Positions 1 to 6,725 of a stretch of 7,982 nt of DNA are shown one piece after another (positions within the stretch are counted from its first letter, which is position 1; every line of letters starts with the position of its first letter). The notes under the pieces are model-generated. The model did no database searches and was not told where the DNA came from. It was given only the letters and a program-made list of their open reading frames with translations. Both the position numbers and the translations under genes were made by a program. Location of the stretch: the NCBI GenBank assembly GCA_021789355.1, contig JAJYJR010000254.1, positions 1 to 7,982 of the forward strand. Reading direction: 5' to 3'. This stretch comes from Chloroflexota bacterium. Lineage in GTDB: Bacteria > Chloroflexota > Limnocylindria > Limnocylindrales > CSP1-4.

Positions 1-741
1 GTGCGCCGCTTCGTGCTGCCTCGGCGCGAGCTGCTGGGGGCCGGGGCGGTCGGGATCGCGCTGCTGGCGGCGGGCAACGGCGGCATCAACACCGCGGAGC
101 AGCACGTGCCGTCGTCGCTGGCGGCCCTGGTGGCGGCGTCGATCCCGCTGTGGGTCGTGGTGTTCCGGGCGCTCAGCCGGGAACGTGTGACACGCGGAAC
201 GCTCGGCGGCGTCGCGCTCGGGTTCGCAGGCGTGGCGGTGCTCACCTGGCAGGGCGAGGCGGGATCGGTGGATGCCGGTTCCGCGATCCTCCTCGTGGTC
301 GCGTGCGCGTGCTGGGCCGCAGGGTCGTTCGCCTCGAGCCGCGTCCCCATGCCCCGGGATCCGCTGGTCTCGACCGCGGTCGAGATGCTGGCCGGCGGGG
401 TGGTGCTGCTGATCGTGGCCGCCATCGTCGAGCCCGGCGGGTTGCCGGCGCACACCGAGGCGCGCTCGTGGCTGGCCCTCGGCTACCTGGTCGTCTTCGG
501 ATCGCTGCTGGCGTTCACCGCGTACACGTGGCTGCTGGCGCACGCCCCGGTCTCGCAGGTGGCGACCTACGCGTACGTCAACCCGGTCATCGCCCTGGTG
601 CTTGGCTGGGCGCTCCTGTCGGAGCCACTGACCTTGTTCCTGCTGGGCGGCGCCGTGCTGGTGCTCGTGGCGGTGGCGCTGGTGATCCGCCACGAGGCGC
701 GACAGATCCCGGCGTCCCTGGCCGCAGAGGAGGGCGGCTGA
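1..741 (+). CDS. yedA: YedA-like EamA/DMT-family transporter, 5' end outside window
   Basis: This is an integral membrane transporter of the drug/metabolite transporter (EamA) superfamily, probably a cytoplasmic-membrane exporter. Its substrate cannot be told from sequence. The visible 246 residues show about eight hydrophobic helices (roughly 13-32, 40-58, 66-83, 94-112, 125-144, 156-176, 185-204 and 208-229). A full EamA protein has about ten helices and about 300 residues, so roughly 60 N-terminal residues lie off the left edge. The GTG at base 1 is therefore not the true start. Motifs shared with E. coli YedA as I recall it are GNGGINTAEQHVPS near residue 25 and ATYAYVNPV near residue 188, the latter typical of the second EamA repeat. 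The residues visible are the end of repeat one (to about 85) and all of repeat two. The gene ends with TGA at 739-741. Family assignment is firm; orthology to YedA is likely but not proven. Confidence 0.88.
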   Translation: MRRFVLPRRELLGAGAVGIALLAAGNGGINTAEQHVPSSLAALVAASIPLWVVVFRALSRERVTRGTLGGVALGFAGVAVLTWQGEAGSVDAGSAILLVVACACWAAGSFASSRVPMPRDPLVSTAVEMLAGGVVLLIVAAIVEPGGLPAHTEARSWLALGYLVVFGSLLAFTAYTWLLAHAPVSQVATYAYVNPVIALVLGWALLSEPLTLFLLGGAVLVLVAVALVIRHEARQIPASLAAEEGG

Positions 742-866
742 CCAGGCAGGTCCGGCGGCCGATCCGGAGCGTCCCCCGGCCCGGGCATCTCGCCCGCCGT
801 CAGTTGTCGGTCGGCAGGTGCACGTACGCCGACGCTCCTCGACCCGGGTTGGGCTGCTCGCCTGCC

Positions 867-895
867 TGGAGTCCGCGACGCGGGCACGCTACAGT
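867..895 (+). promoter_or_regulatory. Predicted promoter of the DUF2461 gene
   Basis: A -10-like hexamer TACAGT (890-895, 4 of 6 to TATAAT) sits in the local string GCTACAGT. It lies 17 bases after a weak -35-like TGGAGT (867-872, 3 of 6). It would start transcription near 902, giving a leader of about 17 bases that contains the purine-rich AGGGGGA (907-913) just before the ATG at 919. The -10 and its spacing to the gene are the main support; the -35 is poor. Confidence 0.4.
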
Positions 896-918
896 CAAGG
901 GCAGCAGGGGGACACCTG

Positions 919-1680
919 ATGACGAACGCGGGCGGGCTGCAGGGCACGTTCGATGGGTTCCGCCGGGAGGCGATCGACTTCCTGGCCGACCTGGCGGCAC
1001 ACAACGACCGGGCGTGGTTCCAGCCGCGAAAGGCCGAGTACGAGCGGCTCGTGAAGCGGCCCCTCGAGGCGCTCTGCGTCGTGCTCGCGGAGCGGTTCCG
1101 GCGGCGCGGCGTTCCGCTCGTGGCCGACCCCGTCCGGTCGCCGTTCCGCATCTACCGGGACGTCAGGTTCTCCAGGGACAAGTCCCCGTACAAGCCCTAC
1201 GCCAGCGCGAGCTTCCCGTGGGCGGGCGAGGAGCCGGACCGCCCGACGTCGGCGGGCGGACTGTCGCCCGGAGACACGCACCGGGCACTGGGACGTCACG
1301 GCGGCGCCGGTTACTTCCACTTCGGCCCGGGAGACGTCTACGTCGGTGGGGGGATGTGGCACCCGGAGCCGCCGGTGCTGCGCGCGTGGCGACGTCTCGT
1401 CGCCGACGATCCGGCGCACGTGCATGAGGCGATCGAAGACTCGGCATTCGTACGCGAGTTCGGCGGTGTCGACGGGGATCGGTTCGCCCGCGTGCCGACC
1501 GGCTTCCCGTCCGACCATCCCGATGCCAGCCTGCTGCGGCTGAAGGATCTGACGTTCGGACGCCAGCTCGCGGACGCGGACGCGCTGTCGCCGGCGCTTC
1601 CGGACCTGCTTGCCGACGCCCTGGGGACGGCCGTTCCCTTCTTCCGCCTGCTGGCGATCCTGTCTGCCAGCCGGGACTGA
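919..1680 (+). CDS. DUF2461 (TIGR02453-type) domain protein
   Basis: This 253-residue protein belongs to the DUF2461 family, which is widespread in bacteria and fungi and whose biochemical role is unknown to me. Three family blocks are visible. The first is FLADLAAHNDRAWFQPRKAEY at residues 21-41. The second is YRDVRFSRDKSPYK at 79-92. The third is AGYFHFGPGDVYVGGGMW at 130-147, followed by PEPPVLRAWR. There is no signal peptide or membrane helix, so it is probably cytoplasmic. Between blocks two and three (about residues 100-130) lies a Gly/Pro-rich stretch of about 25-30 residues that looks longer than in most members, which are nearer 215-230 residues. The ATG at 919 is chosen because AGGGGGA lies 5 bases upstream and family homology begins soon after. 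The stop is TGA at 1678-1680. It stands between the transporter (177-base gap) and dnaE (161-base gap), with its own predicted promoter. Position next to dnaE does not by itself indicate a role in replication. Confidence 0.9.
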   Translation: MTNAGGLQGTFDGFRREAIDFLADLAAHNDRAWFQPRKAEYERLVKRPLEALCVVLAERFRRRGVPLVADPVRSPFRIYRDVRFSRDKSPYKPYASASFPWAGEEPDRPTSAGGLSPGDTHRALGRHGGAGYFHFGPGDVYVGGGMWHPEPPVLRAWRRLVADDPAHVHEAIEDSAFVREFGGVDGDRFARVPTGFPSDHPDASLLRLKDLTFGRQLADADALSPALPDLLADALGTAVPFFRLLAILSASRD

Positions 1681-1775
1681 GCGCGGACGCCTTCCCGGCG
1701 CCAGGAAGCCCGACCGCAGACATCGGGACCGGGACCGCCACGAGCGTCGCGCCGGGTCGCGCGTGTCGCGCGAAC

Positions 1776-1788
1776 CCACGGGCCGTGG
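1776..1788. repeat. 13-base dyad upstream of dnaE
   Basis: CCACGGGCCGTGG is two perfect 6-base arms around one central base. It ends 11 bases before the predicted dnaE -10, so it overlaps the place where a -35 element would be. It could be an operator. In sequence this GC-rich a short dyad can also arise by chance. Confidence 0.25.
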
Positions 1789-1799
1789 CGGGCGGCGGC

Positions 1800-1805
1800 T
1801 ATCCT
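1800..1805 (+). promoter_or_regulatory. Possible -10 element of dnaE
   Basis: TATCCT in the context GGCTATCCTTTGG matches TATAAT at 4 of 6 positions. It resembles the -10 strings before the DUF2461 and arsR genes (GCTACAGT and GGCTAGCAT). Transcription would begin near 1812 and give a leader of about 30 bases before the ATG at 1842. No convincing -35 is visible at the expected distance. If correct, it excludes translation from the upstream in-frame GTG at 1785. Confidence 0.35.
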
Positions 1806-1841
1806 TTGGGGCATGCCCGGGACCCGCGTGCGCCCCCTCCC

Positions 1842-4800
1842 ATGACCATCGCGCCCAACGACTTCACCCACCTCCACGTCCACACCGAGTTCAGCCTGCT
1901 CGACGGCCTCGGGCGCATCGACGACCTCGTCTCGGAGGCATCTGCCCTCGGGTTCGACTCGCTGGCGATCACCGACCACGGCGCGCTGTACGGCGCCATC
2001 GCGTTCTACCAGGCCGCCACGCAGCGCGGGATCAAGCCGATCATCGGCGTCGAGACCTACGTGGCGCGCCGCTCGATGACGGACCGCGAGGGGAAGGCGG
2101 ACTCCCAGCCGTACCACCTGGTGCTGCTGGCGAAGAACTGGACCGGGTACCAGAACCTGTGCCGTATCGTCACCGACGCGCACCTCGAGGGCTACTACTA
2201 CAAGCCGCGCATCGACCGCGAGTACCTGGCCCGCCACGCCGAGGGGCTGATCGGGATGTCGGCGTGCCTCGGCGGCGAGATCCCCAAGGCACTGGAGGTC
2301 GACGACTGGGAAGGCGCCCGCCGCCTGGCCGGTGCCTACAGCGACATCTTCGGGCCCGGCAACTTCTACCTGGAGATGCAGGACCACGGGATCCCGCTGC
2401 AGCGCCGCCTCAACGAGCAGCTGCTGCGGCTCGCCCCGGAGATGGGGCTGCCCCTGGTCGCGACCAACGACCTCCACTACGTGCGCCGGACGCAGGCCGA
2501 GGCGCACGACGTGCTCCTGTGCATCGGCACCGCATCGAACCTGGACACGCCCAACCGGATGCGGTTCGAGAGCGAGGAGTTCTACCTCAAGAGCGCGGCG
2601 CAGATGGAGGCGGCGTTCCGCAACGTCCCGGAGGCGCTCGCGAACACGCGGCGGATCGCCGAGATGGTGGACCTCACCCTCGAGTTCGGGCACCTGCGGC
2701 TGCCGGACTTCCCGGTCCCCGCCGGGCACACGGTGGAAACCTGGCTGCGCGCCGAGTGCGAGCGTGGCCTCCTCGAGCGGTATCCCGTGATCACGCAGGA
2801 GATCCGCGACCGGCTCGACTACGAGCTGGACGTGATCTGCCGCATGGGCTACGCGGGCTACTTCCTGATCGTCGCGGACTTCACGCGCTTCGCCCGGGAG
2901 CAGGGGATCGCGACGACCTGCCGGGGGAGCGCGCCGGGCTCGATCGTGACGCACACGCTCGGGATCACGCCGGTGGACCCGATCCACTACGAGCTGCCGT
3001 TCGAGCGGTTCCTCAATCCGGACCGCGTGACGATGCCCGACATCGACATGGACTTCGAGGACGCCCGGCGGGACGAGGTCATCAACTACGTCACGCACAA
3101 GTACGGCTCGGACCGCGTGGCCCAGATCATCACCTTCGGCACCATGCTGGCGCGTGCCGCGCTGCGGGACGTGGGACGCGTGCTCGGCATGCCCTACGGC
3201 GACGTGGACCGGATCGCGAAGGCGGTGCCGAACCAGCTCGGCATCCGGCTCGAGGAAGCCATCGAGCAGGCCCCCGAGCTGCGCTCCATGTACGAGGGCG
3301 ACCCGCAGGTCCACAAGCTGGTCGAGCTCGCGAAGCAGGTCGAGGGGGTGGCCCGGAACGCCTCCACCCACGCGGCCGGCGTGGTGATCAGCCGGGAGCC
3401 GCTGACGGAGATCATGCCGCTGCAGAAGGCGACCAACTCCGACGCGCTCATGACGCAGTACGAGATGCACGGCGTGGATGCGCTCGGGCTGCTGAAGTTC
3501 GACTTTCTGGGGCTCTCGAACCTCACCATCCTGCGGCACGCGGTGGACATGATCCGGCGCCAGCGCGGCGTGGAGGTCGACCTCGACCACATCCCGCTCG
3601 ACGACACGAAGACGTTCGACCTGCTCGCGTCCGGCGAGACGACGGGCGTGTTCCAGCTCGAGTCGGCGGGGATGCGCCGCTATATCCGCGAGCTCCGCCC
3701 GACCTCCGTGTACGACCTGGCGGCCATGGTCGCGCTGTACCGCCCGGGCCCGATGGACAACATCCCGGCCTACATCCGGCGCAAGCACGGCGAGGAGAAG
3801 ATCACCTATCTGCACCCGCTCCTGGAACCGTACCTCTCGAAGACGTACGGGATCTTCGTCTACCAGGAGGACATCATGGCCGCCGCCCGGGCACTGGCCG
3901 GGTTCAGCGGCCCTGAGGCGGACACTCTCGGCTACGCCATCCGCAAGAAGAAGGACAAGGTCCTCCAGCAGATGATGGCGAAGTTCGTCCCGCAGGCCGC
4001 GGAACGGGGCGTGAAGCCGGAGATCATCGACGCGGTCTTCGCGGCGTTCCAGCCCTTCGCCCGGTACGGCTTCAACAAGGCGCATGCCACCACGTACGGC
4101 CTGGTCGCGTACCAGACGGCGTACCTCAAGGCGAACTACACGGTCGAGTACATGGCCAGCGTGCTCACCGCGTTCCGCGACAATACCGAGAAGGTCGCGG
4201 CGGCGATCGCCGAATGCCGGCGCCTGGGGATCGAGGTGCGACCCCCCGACGTGCACCGGAGCCACCTCGACTTCACGGTCGAGGGCGAGGCGATCCGCTT
4301 CGGGCTGCTCGCGGTCAAGAACGTCGGGCAGGGCGCGATCGAGTCGATCATCGCGGCGCGCGAGGCGGACGGGGACTTCCGATCGCTGGCGGATCTGTGC
4401 CGCCGGATCGACCTCCGCCTGGTGAACAAGCGCGTGCTCGAGTCGCTGATCAAGGTCGGGTCGCTCGGCCGCTTCGGGCACCCCGCCCAGCTGCTGGTCG
4501 CCCTCGACGACGCCATGGCGGCCGCCCAGGCCGAGCAGCGCGATCGATCCAGCGGACAGACCGCGCTGTTTGGCGGCGAGGCGGAGCCCGAGGCGCTCGA
4601 GCGGCCCCTTCCGGCGGCGACGGAGGCCCCGCCGCGCGAGCGACTGCGCTGGGAGAAGGAGCTCATCGGGCTCTACCTCTCCGACCACCCACTGGCGGCG
4701 CTGGCTCAGCAGCTGGACCGGTACGTCACGGCCTACAGCGGCGACCTCGGCGAAGAGATGGACCAGCAGCGGGTCGTCGTGGGGGGCGTGGTCACGGGCG

Positions 4801-5795
4801 TCCGCCGGGTCATCACAAAGTCGAAGGCAACCATGGGCGTGGCGACGCTGGAGGACCTGCAGGGGACGGTCGAGGCCATCGTGTTCCCGAAGACCTTCGA
4901 GGCCACGGCGTCGACCTGGCAGGAGGACGCCATCCTGCTGGTGGCCGGCCGGGTCGACCACAAGGGCGACGGGTCGGTGATCCTGGCCGACTCGGCCTGG
5001 ACCTGGGAGGACGCCGTCGCGCAGGGCGAGGAGGCGTTCGCCCGGCAGGTGCAGTCGCTTGATCGGGGGCGGCGCGGGGGCCGCGACACGGGGCGGTGGG
5101 GCGCTCCCGCAGGCCCGGCCGGTGCCGGCGTCGGGGGCCGCGGCACCGCGGTCGCGTCCGGGGCTCCTGCCGCGGGCGGCTGGAACGGCGTGCGCGCCGG
5201 TGACAATGGTGGAAGCGGCGGCATCGGGAACGGGGGCGGGGCGGCCGCGAACGGGCGGGCACCCGGCCAGCCGGGCGCGAACGGGCACGGGGGCACGGTG
5301 CGCCGCGCGGTCCCCCTCGTGTCGCCCCTGCGGGGCGGGGGTCTCCTGGGCGAGCGCTGGATCGACGTGCCGGCAGGCCCCGGAGGTGTGCCGCCGGTCC
5401 GCGGCGGGGAGGGTCGCTCCGGTCCGCCGACCGCGTCCGACCTCCCGGAACCACCGTCGTTCTCCGACGACGATCCGCCGCTCCCGGTCGAGGCGGAGCG
5501 CGCGATGGCCAGGCAGACCGCCGCCCCGACCCGACCGCTCGAGGCGCCGCCAGGGGAGACACTCCACCTGCGCTTCGGGTCGCTCTCCGGCGAGCGGCTC
5601 GCGGAGGCCTTCGCCGGGGTTCGCGAGATCCTCCGTGTTCGCCCGGGCCAGACGCCGGTCATCCTGGACGTGCCGCTCGGCGACGGCCGCACACAGCCCA
5701 TGGAGCTGCGGACGAGGGTCGCGTACGACACCGAGCTGCTGGCCGAACTCGACCGGCGGTTCGCCGGGGAGGTGCTCGCGGACCTCGGGGCCTGA
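1842..5795 (+). CDS. dnaE: DNA polymerase III alpha subunit (replicative polymerase)
   Basis: This is the catalytic subunit of the chromosomal replicase, 1,317 residues. The PHP domain (about 8-300) carries a full metal-ligand set: H12, H14, D21, H46, E71, H92, C142, D210 and H212. E. coli DnaE has lost this set; in Mycobacterium DnaE1 it supports 3'-5' proofreading. The palm holds PDIDMDF with D402 and D404 and KFDFLGL with D554, matching the three catalytic aspartates of E. coli. Other family blocks are YRPGPMD (633-639), GIFVYQEDIM (670-679) and YGFNKAHA (742-749). Helix-hairpin-helix sequence spans about 800-885, the beta-clamp motif QTALF is 906-910, and the OB fold is about 978-1055. 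A low-complexity Gly/Asn/Pro linker (1075-1237) then leads to an 80-residue C-terminal domain. The ATG at 1842 is chosen because HLHVHTEFS follows at once, as in the family. The in-frame GTG at 1785 precedes the likely promoter. No Shine-Dalgarno is visible before the ATG (the preceding bases are CGCCCCCTCCC). The TGA is at 5793-5795. Confidence 0.97.
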   Translation: MTIAPNDFTHLHVHTEFSLLDGLGRIDDLVSEASALGFDSLAITDHGALYGAIAFYQAATQRGIKPIIGVETYVARRSMTDREGKADSQPYHLVLLAKNWTGYQNLCRIVTDAHLEGYYYKPRIDREYLARHAEGLIGMSACLGGEIPKALEVDDWEGARRLAGAYSDIFGPGNFYLEMQDHGIPLQRRLNEQLLRLAPEMGLPLVATNDLHYVRRTQAEAHDVLLCIGTASNLDTPNRMRFESEEFYLKSAAQMEAAFRNVPEALANTRRIAEMVDLTLEFGHLRLPDFPVPAGHTVETWLRAECERGLLERYPVITQEIRDRLDYELDVICRMGYAGYFLIVADFTRFAREQGIATTCRGSAPGSIVTHTLGITPVDPIHYELPFERFLNPDRVTMPDIDMDFEDARRDEVINYVTHKYGSDRVAQIITFGTMLARAALRDVGRVLGMPYGDVDRIAKAVPNQLGIRLEEAIEQAPELRSMYEGDPQVHKLVELAKQVEGVARNASTHAAGVVISREPLTEIMPLQKATNSDALMTQYEMHGVDALGLLKFDFLGLSNLTILRHAVDMIRRQRGVEVDLDHIPLDDTKTFDLLASGETTGVFQLESAGMRRYIRELRPTSVYDLAAMVALYRPGPMDNIPAYIRRKHGEEKITYLHPLLEPYLSKTYGIFVYQEDIMAAARALAGFSGPEADTLGYAIRKKKDKVLQQMMAKFVPQAAERGVKPEIIDAVFAAFQPFARYGFNKAHATTYGLVAYQTAYLKANYTVEYMASVLTAFRDNTEKVAAAIAECRRLGIEVRPPDVHRSHLDFTVEGEAIRFGLLAVKNVGQGAIESIIAAREADGDFRSLADLCRRIDLRLVNKRVLESLIKVGSLGRFGHPAQLLVALDDAMAAAQAEQRDRSSGQTALFGGEAEPEALERPLPAATEAPPRERLRWEKELIGLYLSDHPLAALAQQLDRYVTAYSGDLGEEMDQQRVVVGGVVTGVRRVITKSKATMGVATLEDLQGTVEAIVFPKTFEATASTWQEDAILLVAGRVDHKGDGSVILADSAWTWEDAVAQGEEAFARQVQSLDRGRRGGRDTGRWGAPAGPAGAGVGGRGTAVASGAPAAGGWNGVRAGDNGGSGGIGNGGGAAANGRAPGQPGANGHGGTVRRAVPLVSPLRGGGLLGERWIDVPAGPGGVPPVRGGEGRSGPPTASDLPEPPSFSDDDPPLPVEAERAMARQTAAPTRPLEAPPGETLHLRFGSLSGERLAEAFAGVREILRVRPGQTPVILDVPLGDGRTQPMELRTRVAYDTELLAELDRRFAGEVLADLGA
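5064..5552 (+). other. Low-complexity linker segment of dnaE
   Basis: These bases encode DnaE residues 1075-1237. The first part is dominated by Gly, Ala, Asn and Arg with many NG and GG pairs. The second part is Pro-rich with an acidic patch FSDDDPPLP at 1207-1215. The reading frame is unbroken and a conserved-looking C-terminal domain follows in frame, so this is a real linker and not a frameshift artefact. It is probably disordered and tethers the C-terminal domain to the OB fold. The coding strand is locally very G-rich. Confidence 0.7.
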
Positions 5796-5820
5796 CGGAA
5801 CGCGGGTTGAACGTGGGTCG

Positions 5821-5832
5821 CGCGGCGCCGCG
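5821..5832. repeat. Palindrome in the dnaE/unknown-gene convergent gap
   Basis: CGCGGCGCCGCG is a perfect 12-base palindrome in the 73-base gap between the convergent dnaE and 5869-6384 genes. It could help end transcription from either side. It has no T-tract and almost no loop, so it is a poor intrinsic terminator. I see no better terminator in this gap. Confidence 0.25.
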
Positions 5833-5868
5833 TGATCCGGTGAGCGCGCGGCCCGCCATGTCCCCCGG

Positions 5869-6384
5869 CTACACCAGCGCCGGGAGGGTCGGTACGCCGG
5901 CGAAGTAGGTCGCCTCCCGCTCGGGCGCCACGATCCAGTCGGCCAGTGCGCTGTTCACCAGCAGCGTGCCGGCATCGTGCATCTCGAGCTGACCGCCGCT
6001 CATGTAGGCGATCGTCGCGTTCGTCAGCGGCACCATCGGCCCGCGGCGGACGAGACTGCCGAGCGGCGCGATCCCCGGGCGGGCGTGGAGCTCGCCAAGG
6101 ACGCCGTACGGTCCGAGCTGCACGTGCATCCGGTGGCGGACCGTGTGGATGCGGCGCCGCCGGCTGCCGGACGATCCGGTGGCCTCCACGGCGTACAGCG
6201 CGCTCCGCGCCAGTTCGACGCGGTCCACCAGGACGCGGCGGCCGTCGTCGAGGCTCTCGAGGACGGCGTCGCTGAGCACGATCGTGTCCGCCGCGTTCAG
6301 CGCGTCCGTCAGCCGATCCATCGTCAGTTCGAGTGTGGCCGAGACCCGGCAGTCTCCCGCGTAGCCGGCGAATCGGATCTGCAT
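5869..6384 (-). CDS. Conserved-looking protein of unknown function with two related halves
   Basis: This 171-residue protein is not one I can assign to a named family. It has no signal peptide or membrane helix and is predicted to be cytoplasmic. Two segments look alike: about 2-66 and 87-151. Each has a beta-like opening (GYAGDCRVSATLEL and GPYGVLGELHA), then a leucine pair, then V-L-x-x-A (IVLSDAVL and VPLTNATI), a Gly turn, an Asp, and finally SAL. A basic linker (SRRRRIHTVRHR, 74-85) joins them. The pattern suggests a duplicated small beta domain. The start at 6384 is chosen because GGAGGGACCG lies directly before the ATG. An upstream extension of 112 residues is open in frame but is low-complexity and crosses the hairpin-rich gap. 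The stop is TAG at 5871-5869. The gene is convergent with dnaE and divergent from arsR, so it is probably transcribed alone. Coding status is well supported; function is unknown. Confidence 0.75.
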   Translation of the reverse strand: MQIRFAGYAGDCRVSATLELTMDRLTDALNAADTIVLSDAVLESLDDGRRVLVDRVELARSALYAVEATGSSGSRRRRIHTVRHRMHVQLGPYGVLGELHARPGIAPLGSLVRRGPMVPLTNATIAYMSGGQLEMHDAGTLLVNSALADWIVAPEREATYFAGVPTLPALV

Positions 6385-6482
6385 CGGTCCCTCCAGCTGC
6401 CGACGTGCAGTGTCGACGGCCGGCGCGCCCCGTTCATCCCCCCAACCGTACGGGCTGACCGTGGGACCCGTGGGCGCCGCGC

Positions 6483-6500
6483 CTCCGCCATTCGGCGGAG
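6483..6500. repeat. Hairpin H1, 7-bp stem
   Basis: CTCCGCC and GGCGGAG flank the loop ATTC. The stem is perfect, the loop is a tetraloop, and no T-tract follows on either strand. It lies about 100 bases upstream of the minus-strand gene start. Confidence 0.4.
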
Positions 6501-6519
6501 TTGCGGCCGGGCACACGAA

Positions 6520-6556
6520 GCCCCGCGACCGATGCGGGGGCGGGCGGTCGCGGGGC
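6520..6556. repeat. Hairpin H2, perfect 12-bp inverted repeat
   Basis: GCCCCGCGACCG (6520-6531) pairs perfectly with CGGTCGCGGGGC (6545-6556) around a 13-base G-rich loop. TCGCGGGG is repeated directly after it (6548-6555 and 6558-6565). No T-tract follows, so it is not a canonical intrinsic terminator. Confidence 0.6.
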
Positions 6557-6607
6557 GTCGCGGGGATCTGCTCGGTACGGCTCGCCACGTTCCGGAGGCG
6601 GGTCGCG

Positions 6608-6645
6608 CGTCGGGGCGCGGGTTCCTGCGCACCCGCGCCCCGACG
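6608..6645. repeat. Hairpin H3, perfect 15-bp inverted repeat
   Basis: CGTCGGGGCGCGGGT (6608-6622) pairs perfectly with ACCCGCGCCCCGACG (6631-6645) across the 8-base loop TCCTGCGC. It is the strongest stem seen in the window. It is followed on the plus strand by GTGTT only, so it is at best a weak terminator. It could equally be a protein site or part of a structured RNA. Confidence 0.7.
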
Positions 6646-6686
6646 GTGTTCCCCACGATGCGCCAGGACGCTGAAGGAATCCTGAA

Positions 6687-6725
6687 GCCCGGTGCCCGGG
6701 GGAGAGAGAAGGGGCACCACCGGGC
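6687..6725. repeat. Hairpin H4 with alternative pairings
   Basis: GCCCGGTG (6687-6694) can pair with CACCGGGC (6718-6725), 8 bp. Alternatively, GGTGCCC (6691-6697) can pair with GGGCACC (6712-6718), 7 bp. The two stems share bases and exclude each other. A third short stem, CCACC (6717-6721) with GGTGG (6728-6732), also competes. The loop contains a purine tract GGGGGAGAGAGAAGGGG. Confidence 0.45.

Noticed and set aside
1..3. GTG at base 1 as the true transporter start
   Set aside because: EamA proteins have about ten helices, and here the first repeat is missing its first helices. The gene clearly begins before the window.
1757..1773. TCGCGC/GCGCGA stem as a terminator for the DUF2461 gene
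   Set aside because: It is only 6 bp with no T-tract, in GC-rich sequence where such stems are frequent.
1785..1841. GTG at 1785 as the dnaE start
   Set aside because: It adds 19 Gly/Pro/Arg-rich residues with no family counterpart, lies upstream of the likely -10 at 1800-1805, and has no ribosome binding site.
1610..3916. A 768-codon plus-strand frame overlapping DUF2461 and dnaE
   Set aside because: It is Arg/Pro/Ala/Gly-rich low complexity, lies over the well-supported dnaE PHP and palm domains in another frame, and has no motif.
1338..5567. A 1,409-codon open frame antisense to dnaE
   Set aside because: It mirrors dnaE almost end to end, is dominated by Arg, His, Val and Asp, and has no recognisable motif. 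It results from GC-ending codons in dnaE suppressing stops on the opposite strand.
6608..6655. Hairpin H3 as an intrinsic terminator
   Set aside because: The stem is strong, but the following GTGTT has no T-run, and no plus-strand gene ends just before it.
6382..6720. 112-residue N-terminal extension of the minus-strand unknown protein, starting at 6720
   Set aside because: A strong GGAGGGACCG lies directly before the ATG at 6384. The extension is Arg/Pro/Ala low complexity and would run through three strong hairpins.
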